Assembly (NCBI GenBank): GCA_900548145.1
Contig: URJB01000065.1
Location: 1-10,390, forward strand
Source of the DNA: an uncultured Eubacteriales bacterium
Lineage (GTDB): Bacteria; Bacillota; Clostridia; Christensenellales; Aristaeellaceae
Reading direction: 5' to 3'
Length of the DNA: 10,390 bases
Each line of letters starts with the position of its first letter. Positions within the stretch are counted from its first letter, which is position 1. The translations under genes and the position numbers were made by a program. The notes beneath the pieces were generated by a model, which made no database searches, was not told the origin of the DNA, and saw only the letters and a list, made by a program, of their open reading frames with translations. Positions 1-6,901 of this stretch are shown piece after piece.

Positions 1-4
1 CCCG

Positions 5-25
5 GCAGGAGGCAGTGCCTCCTGC
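5..25. repeat. GC-rich inverted repeat before the sugar operon
   Basis: GCAGGAGGCA and TGCCTCCTGC form perfect 10-base arms around one central base; as RNA this would be an 8-bp stem with a 5-base loop. A run of five T (34-38) follows 8 bases after the stem. It could be a weak terminator of a gene to the left of the window or a dispersed hairpin repeat. A TTGACA at 37-42 has no -10 partner at the right distance, so I do not call a promoter. The window edge prevents a firmer statement. Confidence 0.4.
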
Positions 26-109
26 ACCTCCACTTTTTGACACTCTGAAGACGGCGTAACTGCCGCCTCTTCTGTGCGGTGTTGTCGCAAAGAAAGGAAG
101 GAACGACCG

Positions 110-1783
110 ATGCAGAGGCAGTGGTGGCAGGGCAAAACCGCCTATCAGATCTATCCGAAGAGCTTTTGCGATTCCAACGGCGACGGAATCGGCGATATTC
201 CCGGCATCATCAGCAAGCTGGACGAGCTGCAGGAACTGGGTGTGGAAATTCTTTGGCTTTCTCCGGTGTATTGCTCGCCCATGGCGGATCAGGGGTATGA
301 TATTTCCGACTATTACAACATCGACCCCCGCTTCGGCACCATGGAGGACATGGATCGCCTGATCGCCGAGGGGAAAAAGCGCGGCATGTCCATCGTGATG
401 GATCTGGTGGTAAATCACTGCTCCGATGAGCACGAGTGGTTCCGCAAGGCCTGCGAGGATCCCGACGGCCCTTACGGACAATATTTCTACATCCGTCCCT
501 GGCACGAGGGCGAGAAGCTGCCCAACAACTGGCGCAGCTATTTCGGCGGCAGCGTGTGGGAAAAGCTCCCCGGCCACGACGACCGCATCTATCTGCATCT
601 GTTCCACAAAAAGCAGCCCGACCTGAACTGGGAAAACCCCGCCCTGCGCGAGGAAATCTACAAAATGGTCAACTGGTGGCTGGACAAGGGCGTGGCGGGC
701 TTCCGCATCGACGCGATCATTAATATCAAGAAGCCCATCCCGCTGACGGTGGACTATCCCGCCGACCGCCCGGATGGCCTGTGTTCCGCCCATCGGATGC
801 TGCAGGACGCGGTGGGTCTGACGGATATGCTCAATGAGCTGGCCGACCGCACCTTCCGTCCCCACAACGCCTTTACCATTGCCGAGCTGTTCGACTGGCG
901 GCGGGAGGACCTGGAGCGCTACATCGGCGATCACGGCTGCTTCGACTCCATCTTCGACTTTGCTGAGACCGTGCTGAACGGTTCCCAGAAGGGCTGGTAC
1001 GATCAGAAGCCCGTCACGCCCGAGCAGTACAAGCAGACGGTGTTCGGCGTGCAGCGGGAAGTGGCCGATATCGGCTACATGGCCAATGTCATCGAGAACC
1101 ACGACGAGCCCCGGGGCGTCAGCCGCTACATTCCCGAGGGAGAATGCACGCTGGAGGCCAAGAAGATGCTGGGCGGCCTGAGCTTCATGCTGCGCGGTCT
1201 GCCGTTCCTCTATCAGGGACAGGAGATGGGACTGGAAAATGTGCAGTTCACCGATATTTCGCAGGTGGACGACATCAGCACCAAGGATGAATATCAGGTG
1301 GCGCTGAACGCGGGATGCACCAGGGAAGAGGCGCTGAAAGCCATCAACCGCTATTCCCGCGACCACGCCCGTCTGCCCTATCCGTGGAACGACGGGCCTC
1401 AGGGCGGCTTCACCACGGGTACGCCGTGGCTGATGGCCAACCCGGCTTATCCCACTCTGAATCTGGCGGCGGAAAAGCAGGACGAAAATTCCGTCTGGCA
1501 CTTCTACTGCAGGCTGATCCGGCTGCGCAAGAACCCGGAATACCACGAAACCGTGGTGTACGGCGCGTTTGAGGCGTATCTGGAAGATCAGCACAACCTG
1601 ATGGCCTATTTCCGCAAGGGCGACAAAACGCTGCTGGTGGCGGGCAATTATCAGCCCCAGCCCCAGACGATGAAGCTGCCCGCGTCCATCCGCAAAGTGC
1701 TGGTGAACGACCTGCCCACACTGGAAGAAAAGGACGGAAGCGTCGTGCTGGCGGGCTATCAGTTCCTGGTGCTGGAAATCTGA
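110..1783 (+). CDS. GH13 alpha-glucosidase (subfamily 31-like; oligo-1,6-glucosidase/sucrose-hydrolase type)
   Basis: A 557-residue retaining alpha-glucosidase of family GH13, expected to release glucose from the non-reducing end of short alpha-glucosides in the cytoplasm; no signal peptide is seen. Visible motifs are a metal-binding loop DSNGDGIGD (21-29), region I DLVVNH (98-103), the subfamily-31 signature QPDLNWENP (169-177), region II GFRIDA with nucleophile Asp201, acid/base Glu259 in AEL, and region IV ENHDEP with Asp332. The GFTTGTPW segment (433-440) is also typical of oligo-1,6-glucosidases. Length matches the family (about 550-560). The start at 110 has AAGGAAGG 7-10 bases upstream; an in-frame GTG at 74 would add 12 charged residues and lacks such a site. 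Ala202 follows the nucleophile where many isomaltases have Val, a position linked to alpha-1,4 versus alpha-1,6 preference, so the substrate is open. It sits 32 bp before a GH32 gene on the same strand, pointing to sucrose or related oligosaccharides. Confidence 0.92.
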   Translation: MQRQWWQGKTAYQIYPKSFCDSNGDGIGDIPGIISKLDELQELGVEILWLSPVYCSPMADQGYDISDYYNIDPRFGTMEDMDRLIAEGKKRGMSIVMDLVVNHCSDEHEWFRKACEDPDGPYGQYFYIRPWHEGEKLPNNWRSYFGGSVWEKLPGHDDRIYLHLFHKKQPDLNWENPALREEIYKMVNWWLDKGVAGFRIDAIINIKKPIPLTVDYPADRPDGLCSAHRMLQDAVGLTDMLNELADRTFRPHNAFTIAELFDWRREDLERYIGDHGCFDSIFDFAETVLNGSQKGWYDQKPVTPEQYKQTVFGVQREVADIGYMANVIENHDEPRGVSRYIPEGECTLEAKKMLGGLSFMLRGLPFLYQGQEMGLENVQFTDISQVDDISTKDEYQVALNAGCTREEALKAINRYSRDHARLPYPWNDGPQGGFTTGTPWLMANPAYPTLNLAAEKQDENSVWHFYCRLIRLRKNPEYHETVVYGAFEAYLEDQHNLMAYFRKGDKTLLVAGNYQPQPQTMKLPASIRKVLVNDLPTLEEKDGSVVLAGYQFLVLEI

Positions 1784-1815
1784 ACAACGAAACAACACAG
1801 AGAGGTACATTCGAA

Positions 1816-3261
1816 ATGAGACCCATGAACGCTCTTGAAAAGGTCGTGCGGGCGCAGGTGGATGTCTGTCTGCAAAAGCGGCGGGGCGGATCCGCTCGTC
1901 AATGGGACACGCGCTTTCATATGATGCCACCCATTGGCTGGCTGAATGACCCCTGCGGCCTGTGCGACGATCACGGCGTATACCGGGCATGGTTCCAGTT
2001 TGCGCCCTTCGATGCGGCGGGCGCTTTGAAGTGCTGGGGCGAATACCACAGCGAAGATCTGGTACACTGGCATTTTGACGGCGTGCCGCTGGTGCCCGAC
2101 ACCGCGTGGGACTGCCACGGTGTGTACACGGGTTCCACCGTGGTGGAGGACGACCGGCTGGCGGTGATCTACACCGGCAACGTGAAGGTAGACGGCCAGC
2201 ACGATTTTATCCACACGGGCCGGGAGGCGAATGTGATCCGCATTGACCGCTACCCGGACGGCACCTGGTCTCCCAAGCGTCTGCTGCTGTCCTGGCAGGA
2301 CTATCCCTCCTTCTGCACCCGCCATGTCCGCGACCCCAAGGTGTGGCGGCAGGGCCATGAATGGTTCATGGTCACCGGCGCACGGCGGCAGGACGATCAG
2401 GGCATGGTGCTGCTGTGGCGCTCCGACGACGGCGAACAGTGGCATTTCAAGTCCGTCATCACCTCGGAGAAGGCCTTCGGCTATATGTGGGAGTGTCCGG
2501 ATCTGTTCCGGCTGGACGGCCACTGGTTCCTGTCCTTCTCGCCTCAGGGCGTGACCCGGGAGCAGGACCGCCGCCAGAACATCTATCTGTCCGGCTACAT
2601 CCCCATGAAGGGCGGGGAAGACCCCTGCACCGCAGAGCTGGACGGCGACTTCGTGGATTGGGATTACGGATTTGACTTCTATGCGCCCCAGACCTTTGAG
2701 ACCCGGGACGGCCGCCGCATTCTGTTCGGTTGGGCCGGTATGGCAGACGCGGACGCGGAGTACACCGTGCCCACCGCCGCCGAGGGCTGGCAGCATATGC
2801 TCACCGTGCCCCGGGAAGTGACGCTGCACGAAGGCCGTCTGCGCCAGAACCCCGTGAAGGAGCTGGACGCGATGCGGCTGCAGCAGCTCCCCTGCAAGGC
2901 CGGAGAGACGGCTGTGGTGCCCGATACGGTGTTCGATCTGGAGATTGGCGGCATGAAGGGCCCCTTCGAGCTGCGGCTGAATGAAAGCTGCGTGCTGAGC
3001 TTCGACGGCAAGCTGGTCAGCCTCCGCTTTGAGGATGATGAATTGGGCTTTGGTCGGCAGTGCCGCCGGGCCGAAGCGTCCCACGTGCGCAATGTGCGCG
3101 TACTGGCGGACACCTCCATTTTGGAAATTTATGTCAACGACGGCGAGATCGTCTTTACCTCCCGCTGGTTCCCGAAGGAAGCGCAGCGCACGGTGCTGCT
3201 GAAGGGTCAGGGAGACTGCCGTCTGTGGCAGCTGCAGAAGGAAAGCTTTATTCAGCTGTAA
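1816..3261 (+). CDS. GH32 beta-fructosidase (sucrose/sucrose-6-phosphate hydrolase type)
   Basis: A 481-residue cytoplasmic glycoside hydrolase of family GH32, which splits beta-fructofuranosyl bonds in sucrose, sucrose-6-phosphate or fructo-oligosaccharides. The five-bladed propeller spans about 30-330, with WLNDPCG (42-48, nucleophile Asp45), RDP (172-174, transition-state Asp173) and WECPDLF (225-231, acid/base Glu226). FGWAGM (304-309) is the usual late-blade motif. A beta-sandwich module covers roughly 345-481, with LEIYVNDGE (436-444) typical of its end. Length is normal. The start at 1816 has AGAGAGG about 10 bases upstream; Met4 is a possible alternative. The gene lies 32 bp after the GH13 gene and is almost certainly co-transcribed. 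One oddity is Cys47 in place of the usual second Asn of the NDPNG motif. Whether the natural substrate is phosphorylated cannot be decided, as no PTS gene or transporter is in view. Confidence 0.93.
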   Translation: MRPMNALEKVVRAQVDVCLQKRRGGSARQWDTRFHMMPPIGWLNDPCGLCDDHGVYRAWFQFAPFDAAGALKCWGEYHSEDLVHWHFDGVPLVPDTAWDCHGVYTGSTVVEDDRLAVIYTGNVKVDGQHDFIHTGREANVIRIDRYPDGTWSPKRLLLSWQDYPSFCTRHVRDPKVWRQGHEWFMVTGARRQDDQGMVLLWRSDDGEQWHFKSVITSEKAFGYMWECPDLFRLDGHWFLSFSPQGVTREQDRRQNIYLSGYIPMKGGEDPCTAELDGDFVDWDYGFDFYAPQTFETRDGRRILFGWAGMADADAEYTVPTAAEGWQHMLTVPREVTLHEGRLRQNPVKELDAMRLQQLPCKAGETAVVPDTVFDLEIGGMKGPFELRLNESCVLSFDGKLVSLRFEDDELGFGRQCRRAEASHVRNVRVLADTSILEIYVNDGEIVFTSRWFPKEAQRTVLLKGQGDCRLWQLQKESFIQL

Positions 3262-3480
3262 AAAGGAAATTCAAAACCGGGACTGTTCTGTGTACTGGCG
3301 GGATGGCCCTGGTTTTGGTTTATCGGAAAATTTCTGTTTTTTCAACGGGGCAGACGCGTTTTACGGGGAAAACCTGTTCCGTTGCGAATACAGATGGAGA
3401 AAATCGCTGCAGGAGCAGCGCATTTTGGGGAGACTTTTTTCTGAAAACTCGTTTGATAGAAAGGAAAAGGCGTATCGTCC

Positions 3481-3707
3481 TCATGGACGCACGTACACAT
3501 GCGCCACAGCCCCTATGAGCCGCCCATCCTGCAGAATGGGACTGCCGGACATGCCCTGCACGATGTCGCCGGTCTTTTGCAGCAGACGCTCGTTCGTGAC
3601 CCGCAGCACCATACTGCGCTGGGCGGCGAGGACTGGCGGGTCACTTCGACGATCTCGATGGCGTATTCCTGCATGGAGGAGCCGTCTGCTGTCTCTTTTG
3701 GGTCCTC
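3481..3707 (-). pseudogene. spoIVB: SpoIVB peptidase (S55) C-terminal remnant, frameshifted and truncated
   Basis: Read on the minus strand, two frames carry consecutive pieces of the SpoIVB serine peptidase, the sporulation signalling protease that triggers pro-sigma-K processing. About 3615-3674 encodes MQEYAIEIVEVTRQSSPPSA. About 3490-3615, in another frame, encodes SMVLRVTNERLLQKTG followed by DIVQGMSGSPILQDG and LIGAVAHVYV. The GMSGSP motif carries the family's catalytic Ser, and IVQGMSGSPI and LIGAVTHV-like strings are the most conserved part of SpoIVB. The frame change near 3618-3626 is a net one-base loss or two-base gain. After HVYV the usual VNDPTRGYG-type continuation is lost at a stop (3481-3483). 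The upstream half (PDZ domain, catalytic His) is absent. It is therefore a dead fragment, not a gene. It lies downstream of araC on the same strand and has no sporulation neighbours. Confidence 0.8.
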
Positions 3708-3713
3708 TCATGG

Positions 3714-3777
3714 TTCAAACGCCTCTTTCCGCTTTGCATTGCACGAAAACATTGTTTGCAGAAAGAGACGTTTTGAA
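3714..3777 (-). repeat. Long imperfect hairpin after the araC-type gene
   Basis: Arms TTCAAACGCCTCTTTCCGC (3714-3732) and GCAGAAAGAGACGTTTTGAA (3758-3777) are inverted copies around a 25-base centre. The two internal mismatches are C-A on the plus strand but would be G-U wobbles in minus-strand RNA, and there is one bulged base near the base of the stem. The structure is thus better preserved in a minus-strand transcript, that is, read-through from the AraC-type gene that ends at 3810. There is no clear T-run after the stem, so it is not a classical terminator. An RNA-processing hairpin or a small inverted-repeat element is possible. Confidence 0.5.
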
Positions 3778-3809
3778 TGATGGGAATGGCTGTCAGTTCG
3801 CTTGAAAAA

Positions 3810-4643
3810 TCATAAATGCAGAACCAACGCTTTTCGGTATTGCGAAGGGCTTGATCCCGTTTTCTGGCGAAAGCGGCGGCTGAAGTACAGCGCGTCTCCA
3901 AAGCCCAGCCGGGCGGCGATCTCGCTCACGCCGAGGGTGGTGGTACGCAGCAGGCGGCAGGCCTCCCGCATTTGCAGATCGTAGTGATATTGCAGGGGGC
4001 TCATGCCCGTGTTTTTCCGAAAAATCTCCGCCAAATGCTTGTAGCTGAGATAAAAGCGGGCTTCCAGCGCTTCGGAACGGAAGGCTTCTCCACAGTGCTC
4101 CTGCAAATACCGGGCGAGCTCGTCCGCAAGGGAAGGCGGCTCCTCCGCGGCGCTTGACTCCCAAAGGGCGCAGGCCGTCAGCAGCTCGTGAAGGCGCAGC
4201 GGGTCGTTCCACGGGTCTGTGCTGCGGCCGTCCTCGAAGCGGCCGACATAATCCCGGATCATTCGTTCCAGCCGGGAACCAGCCAGCCCGGTCAGCTTTT
4301 TGGGCAGCGCCAGCGCTCCGATCTGCCCCGCCCGGCGGTCAGATGGGTCAAAAGGCGGTTCGCCGCAGGGGGGCAGTTCGAAGTGGAGGTAGTACCATGA
4401 GGTTCCCGCCGGAATCTGCCGCTGCCCCCAGTGATGCACCCCGCTTTTCAGAAACAGCAGCTCGCCCGGCTGGACATCGTAGGGCACGCCGTCCTCGGTC
4501 ACGTAGATCGTGCCGCTGGTAACGTAGATCAGCACATGAAAAGGGGCGATCCGATCCACATGCACAAAGGGCGAGGCGATCACCAGATATTCTGCCGCCC
4601 GGAGCCGCGGCAGCTCCCGGTTGCTGAAAAGAATTTCGTTCAT
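3810..4643 (-). CDS. AraC-family transcriptional regulator (cupin plus two HTH)
   Basis: A 277-residue DNA-binding regulator that probably senses a sugar and controls the divergent GH127 gene. The N-terminal half (about 1-90) is the AraC-type cupin sensor: HVLIYVTSGTIYVTEDG (36-52), then PGELLFLKSGVHHWG (59-73) and WYYLHFE (83-89). The C-terminal 100 residues hold two helix-turn-helix units: YLSYKHLAEIFRKNTGMSP (198-216), and LGVSEIAARLGF (237-248) followed by YFSRRFRQKTGSSPSQYRK (253-271), the hallmark AraC signature. I chose the start at 4643 because GGAG lies 9 bases upstream and MNEILFSNRE is a usual family beginning. In-frame ATGs at 4658 and 4679 fall inside the direct repeats of the putative operator; the 4679 one has AAAGGG 7 bases upstream and cannot be excluded. 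It is transcribed away from GH127 with 107 bp between start codons, the classic local-regulator arrangement. Confidence 0.9.
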   Translation of the reverse strand: MNEILFSNRELPRLRAAEYLVIASPFVHVDRIAPFHVLIYVTSGTIYVTEDGVPYDVQPGELLFLKSGVHHWGQRQIPAGTSWYYLHFELPPCGEPPFDPSDRRAGQIGALALPKKLTGLAGSRLERMIRDYVGRFEDGRSTDPWNDPLRLHELLTACALWESSAAEEPPSLADELARYLQEHCGEAFRSEALEARFYLSYKHLAEIFRKNTGMSPLQYHYDLQMREACRLLRTTTLGVSEIAARLGFGDALYFSRRFRQKTGSSPSQYRKALVLHL

Positions 4644-4654
4644 CGGTAAAATCT

Positions 4655-4689
4655 CCATGTTTATAGGGAAAAATGCCATGTTTTATCCC
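4655..4689. promoter_or_regulatory. Putative AraC-type operator: two direct repeats 21 bp apart
   Basis: CCATGTTTAT (4655-4664) and CCATGTTTTAT (4676-4686) are direct repeats whose starts are exactly 21 bp apart, two helical turns, the geometry of AraC-family tandem half-sites. They lie between the divergent start codons. A possible GH127 -10 (GATAAT, 4702-4707) would put its poor -35 (TGTTTT, 4679-4684) inside the second repeat. That is where a class II AraC activator normally contacts polymerase. The repeats are seen directly; binding by the adjacent regulator is inferred. Confidence 0.5.
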
Positions 4690-4699
4690 TTTCGGCAGG

Positions 4700-4728
4700 A
4701 TGATAATACAGGTACGGGAAAATGTCAA
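4700..4728 (-). promoter_or_regulatory. Promoter of the AraC-type gene
   Basis: On the minus strand, TTGACA (4723-4728) and TATCAT (4700-4705) are separated by 17 bases: a perfect -35 and a five-of-six -10. Transcription would begin near 4693, giving a leader of about 50 bases to the chosen start. Its -10 overlaps, on the opposite strand, the candidate GH127 -10 at 4702-4707, so the two promoters may compete. Confidence 0.65.
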
Positions 4729-4750
4729 TGCAGACAAAGGAGAGAGCAAA

Positions 4751-6658
4751 ATGAAGGTACAGCGGCAGATCGACCCCAAAAGCTATCAAAGCGCCAACGG
4801 ATTTATTTATCATTACCAGCAGCTGGTGAAGGACGTGGTGATCCCCTACCAGTATCAGGTGCTGAACGATCAGGTGGAGGGTGTGGAAAAAAGCCACGTG
4901 GTCGCCAACTTCCGCAACGCCGGACGGATGCTCCGGGGCGAGGATCCGGGGGACGGCTTCTATGGCATGATCTTTCAGGACAGCGACGCGGCCAAGTGGC
5001 TGGAAGCGGTGGCCAGCGCCCTGACCCGCTTCCCGGACGCACAGCTGGAAAAAGAAGCCGACGAGCTGATCGAGCTGATCGCCCAGGCGCAGGACAAGGA
5101 CGGCTATCTGGACACCCGCTTTACCCTGAAGGATCGGGACAAGCGCTGGACGAACCTGTGCGAGGGGCACGAGCTGTACTGCATGGGCCACATGATGGAG
5201 GCCGCCGCGGCGTACTTTGAGGCCACGGGCAAGCGGACGCTGCTGGACGTAATGATTCGCAACGCGGAATACCTGTATCAGCGGTTTGTGGTGGAGGGCC
5301 AGCCGGGTTACCCGGGCCACCCGGAAGTGGAACTGGCGCTGCTGAAGCTGTACCGCGTCACCGGCAACAAGCACTGCCTGAAGCTGGCGGAGCATTTTAT
5401 CGACGTGCGCGGCGTGGACAGCCACTTCTATCGGGAGGAAGCGAAGAAGCGGGACTGGACGGAGTGGCATATGAACGTGGAGGACACCCAGTATATGCAG
5501 TGCGATAAGCCCGTCCGGGAGCTGAGCGACGCGACGGGGCACAGCGTCCGCGCCATGTATCTGTACACCGCCATGGCTGATCTGGCCTCCCAGACAGAAG
5601 ACCCAGCGCTAAAAGCCGCCTGCCGCCGCCTGTGGGAAAGCACGACCCATCGGCGGATGTACGTCACCGGCGGCATCGGCTCCACCTGTCAGGGAGAGGC
5701 CTTCACCGTGGATTACGATCTGCCCAACGACACCGCTTATACGGAGACCTGCGCCGGAATCGGCCTGATGTTCTTTGCGTCCCGGATGCTGGAAATGGAC
5801 GCGGACGCGGAATACGCCGACGTGATGGAACGGGCCTTCTACAACGCGGTGCTGGCGGGAATGCAGCTGGACGGTAAGCGTTTCTTCTATGTGAACCCGC
5901 TGGAAGTGATTCCCGGCGTGTCCGGCAAGGCGGTTACCCACCTGCACGACCTGCCTGTGCGTCCCGGCTGGTACTCCTGCGCCTGCTGCCCGCCCAATGT
6001 GGCGCGGCTGCTGAGTTCCTTCGGTCAGTATGCCTACGGCCAGAACGAGACCACTGCGTTCTGCCACCTGTACGCCGAGGGCGAGGTGCGGTTTGACAAC
6101 GGTCTGCGGTTTCAGTGCGAGACCGGCTATCCCTATGAGATGGAAGTGCGCTTCCGGGCGCTGGAAGGCAAGGGACAGCTGGCCGTCCGCTTGCCGGGCT
6201 GGAGCCGCCATACGACGCTGGTATGGAACGGCGCGCCTGCCGAGTATGAGACCCGCAAGGGATATGCCTATGTGGAGCTTCAGCCCGGCGACGAGCTGGT
6301 GCTTCGGCTGGACGGCAGCGTTCATCAGGTCTATGCCAACCCCAAGGTCTTTGAGGACACGGGCTGCGCGGCATTGCAGCGGGGGCCGCTGGTATACTGC
6401 TTCGAAGAAGTGGACAACGGCGATGTGCGTCGCCTCTCTCTGCGCCCGGAGAGCCAGTGGAAGGCCCTTCCGTTGGCTCCGGGGCTGCTGGGCGGCATTG
6501 TTCCCCTGCAGGGCGAAGGACTCCGTACAGCGGCCATGGAGGGCCTGTACGCCTATGAGCGGCCTGCCCGCACCCCGGCGACCCTGACCGCCGTGCCCTA
6601 CTATACCTGGGGTAACCGGGGCGAAGGCAGCATGAGAGTCTGGCTGCCGGAAGCATAA
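4751..6658 (+). CDS. GH127 beta-L-arabinofuranosidase
   Basis: A 635-residue hydrolase of family GH127, which removes beta-L-arabinofuranose from plant glycans such as hydroxyproline-linked arabino-oligosaccharides of extensin; lack of a signal peptide suggests cytoplasmic action on imported oligomers. The (alpha/alpha)6 barrel fills about 10-430, followed by beta-sandwich modules to the end. The known catalytic set of the characterised enzyme HypBA1 can be placed by motif: acid/base Glu316 in QGEAF, zinc ligands Glu332 and Cys334 in ETC, exactly 16 residues on as in HypBA1, and CACCPPN (410-416) with Cys412, the predicted cysteine nucleophile, and Cys413. Length is close to HypBA1 (658). The start at 4751 follows AAAGGAGAG with 8 bases from GGAG; an in-frame ATG at 4673 would add 26 non-family residues. 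It is divergent from the AraC-type regulator and is followed by a hairpin. No partner arabinan enzymes or transporter are present nearby, so it appears as a single-gene unit. Confidence 0.93.
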   Translation: MKVQRQIDPKSYQSANGFIYHYQQLVKDVVIPYQYQVLNDQVEGVEKSHVVANFRNAGRMLRGEDPGDGFYGMIFQDSDAAKWLEAVASALTRFPDAQLEKEADELIELIAQAQDKDGYLDTRFTLKDRDKRWTNLCEGHELYCMGHMMEAAAAYFEATGKRTLLDVMIRNAEYLYQRFVVEGQPGYPGHPEVELALLKLYRVTGNKHCLKLAEHFIDVRGVDSHFYREEAKKRDWTEWHMNVEDTQYMQCDKPVRELSDATGHSVRAMYLYTAMADLASQTEDPALKAACRRLWESTTHRRMYVTGGIGSTCQGEAFTVDYDLPNDTAYTETCAGIGLMFFASRMLEMDADAEYADVMERAFYNAVLAGMQLDGKRFFYVNPLEVIPGVSGKAVTHLHDLPVRPGWYSCACCPPNVARLLSSFGQYAYGQNETTAFCHLYAEGEVRFDNGLRFQCETGYPYEMEVRFRALEGKGQLAVRLPGWSRHTTLVWNGAPAEYETRKGYAYVELQPGDELVLRLDGSVHQVYANPKVFEDTGCAALQRGPLVYCFEEVDNGDVRRLSLRPESQWKALPLAPGLLGGIVPLQGEGLRTAAMEGLYAYERPARTPATLTAVPYYTWGNRGEGSMRVWLPEA

Positions 6659-6670
6659 AAATCCAACCCA

Positions 6671-6703
6671 AACGCCCTTCCGCGGGAAATGCGGAAGGGC
6701 GTT
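6671..6703 (+). terminator. Hairpin terminator after GH127
   Basis: AACGCCCTTCCGC (6671-6683) and GCGGAAGGGCGTT (6691-6703) form a perfect 13-bp stem with a 7-base loop, 12 bases after the stop codon. There is no U-tract on the plus side, only TT then CATGCG. In minus-strand RNA a U5 run follows the stem by about 11 bases. It probably ends GH127 transcription and may block read-through from the convergent side. Confidence 0.65.
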
Positions 6704-6901
6704 CATGCGTAAAAAAAGAAGGTGCGCCGGGGCTTTAGGCCGGCTTCTGTCGCAACACTTTCCCCATGGGCCAGCTTATAAGGGGCGCAGCCCCGAGAAG
6801 GGAGGACAGTGGCAAAGCCGCCCTGCAACGCCGAAGCCCATCCCCCGCGGGGCAGGCTGCGAAGCAATGCTTACGGGGGCTGGCAGCCTTTTGGACAAAT
6901 G
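6704..6901. other. Unexplained structured intergenic element between twin hairpins
   Basis: About 200 bp between two near-identical hairpins, with no plausible gene on either strand. It is dense in self-complementary pieces: GCCGG and CCGGC near 6727-6745, GGGGC/GCCCC around GCA at about 6782-6794, CCCCGCGGGG at about 6843-6852, and AGGCTGC (6854-6860) pairing with GCAGCCT (6883-6889) around AAGC-AAT-GCTT, followed by TTTT. GC content is high. It does not match tRNA, SRP RNA, tmRNA or RNase P landmarks that I can check by eye. A dispersed repeat or a small RNA are the likeliest explanations. Confidence 0.4.

Larger units (their letters stand above)
3262..3809. other. 548-bp gene-poor region between the GH32 and araC-type genes
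   Basis: No intact gene can be supported here. It contains a decayed spoIVB fragment on the minus strand and a long imperfect hairpin, both listed separately. The left part (3262-3480) is lower in GC than its neighbours, with T-rich runs such as TTTTTT at 3337-3342. I saw no recognisable protein on either strand and no clean terminator after the GH32 stop; AAAACCGGG (3273-3281) and CCCTGGTTTT (3307-3316) could pair weakly across 25 bases. Open frames crossing the region have no plausible ribosome site and no recognisable sequence. It looks like a recombination or decay scar. Confidence 0.6.

Noticed and set aside
74..109. GTG start of the GH13 gene at 74
   Set aside because: It adds 12 residues rich in Arg, Lys and Cys absent from the family, while ATG at 110 has a well-placed AAGGAAGG.
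1759..3084. Minus-strand 441-residue open frame opposite GH32
   Set aside because: Antisense shadow of a full-length GH32 gene with all catalytic motifs; the translation has no recognisable domain.
3290..3805. Plus-strand 171-residue open frame across the gene-poor region
   Set aside because: It runs antisense to the spoIVB remnant, has an Arg/Ser-rich translation in that part, no good ribosome site and no family features.
6704..6901. Possible cobalamin riboswitch on the minus strand (GCCACTG, ATAAGC, GGGGAAAG, AGAAGCCGG)
   Set aside because: Some strings resemble parts of the consensus, but the GGTG-AA-TCC region and the AGGAGACCTGCC box are missing, and it lies downstream of nrdD with no gene to control.
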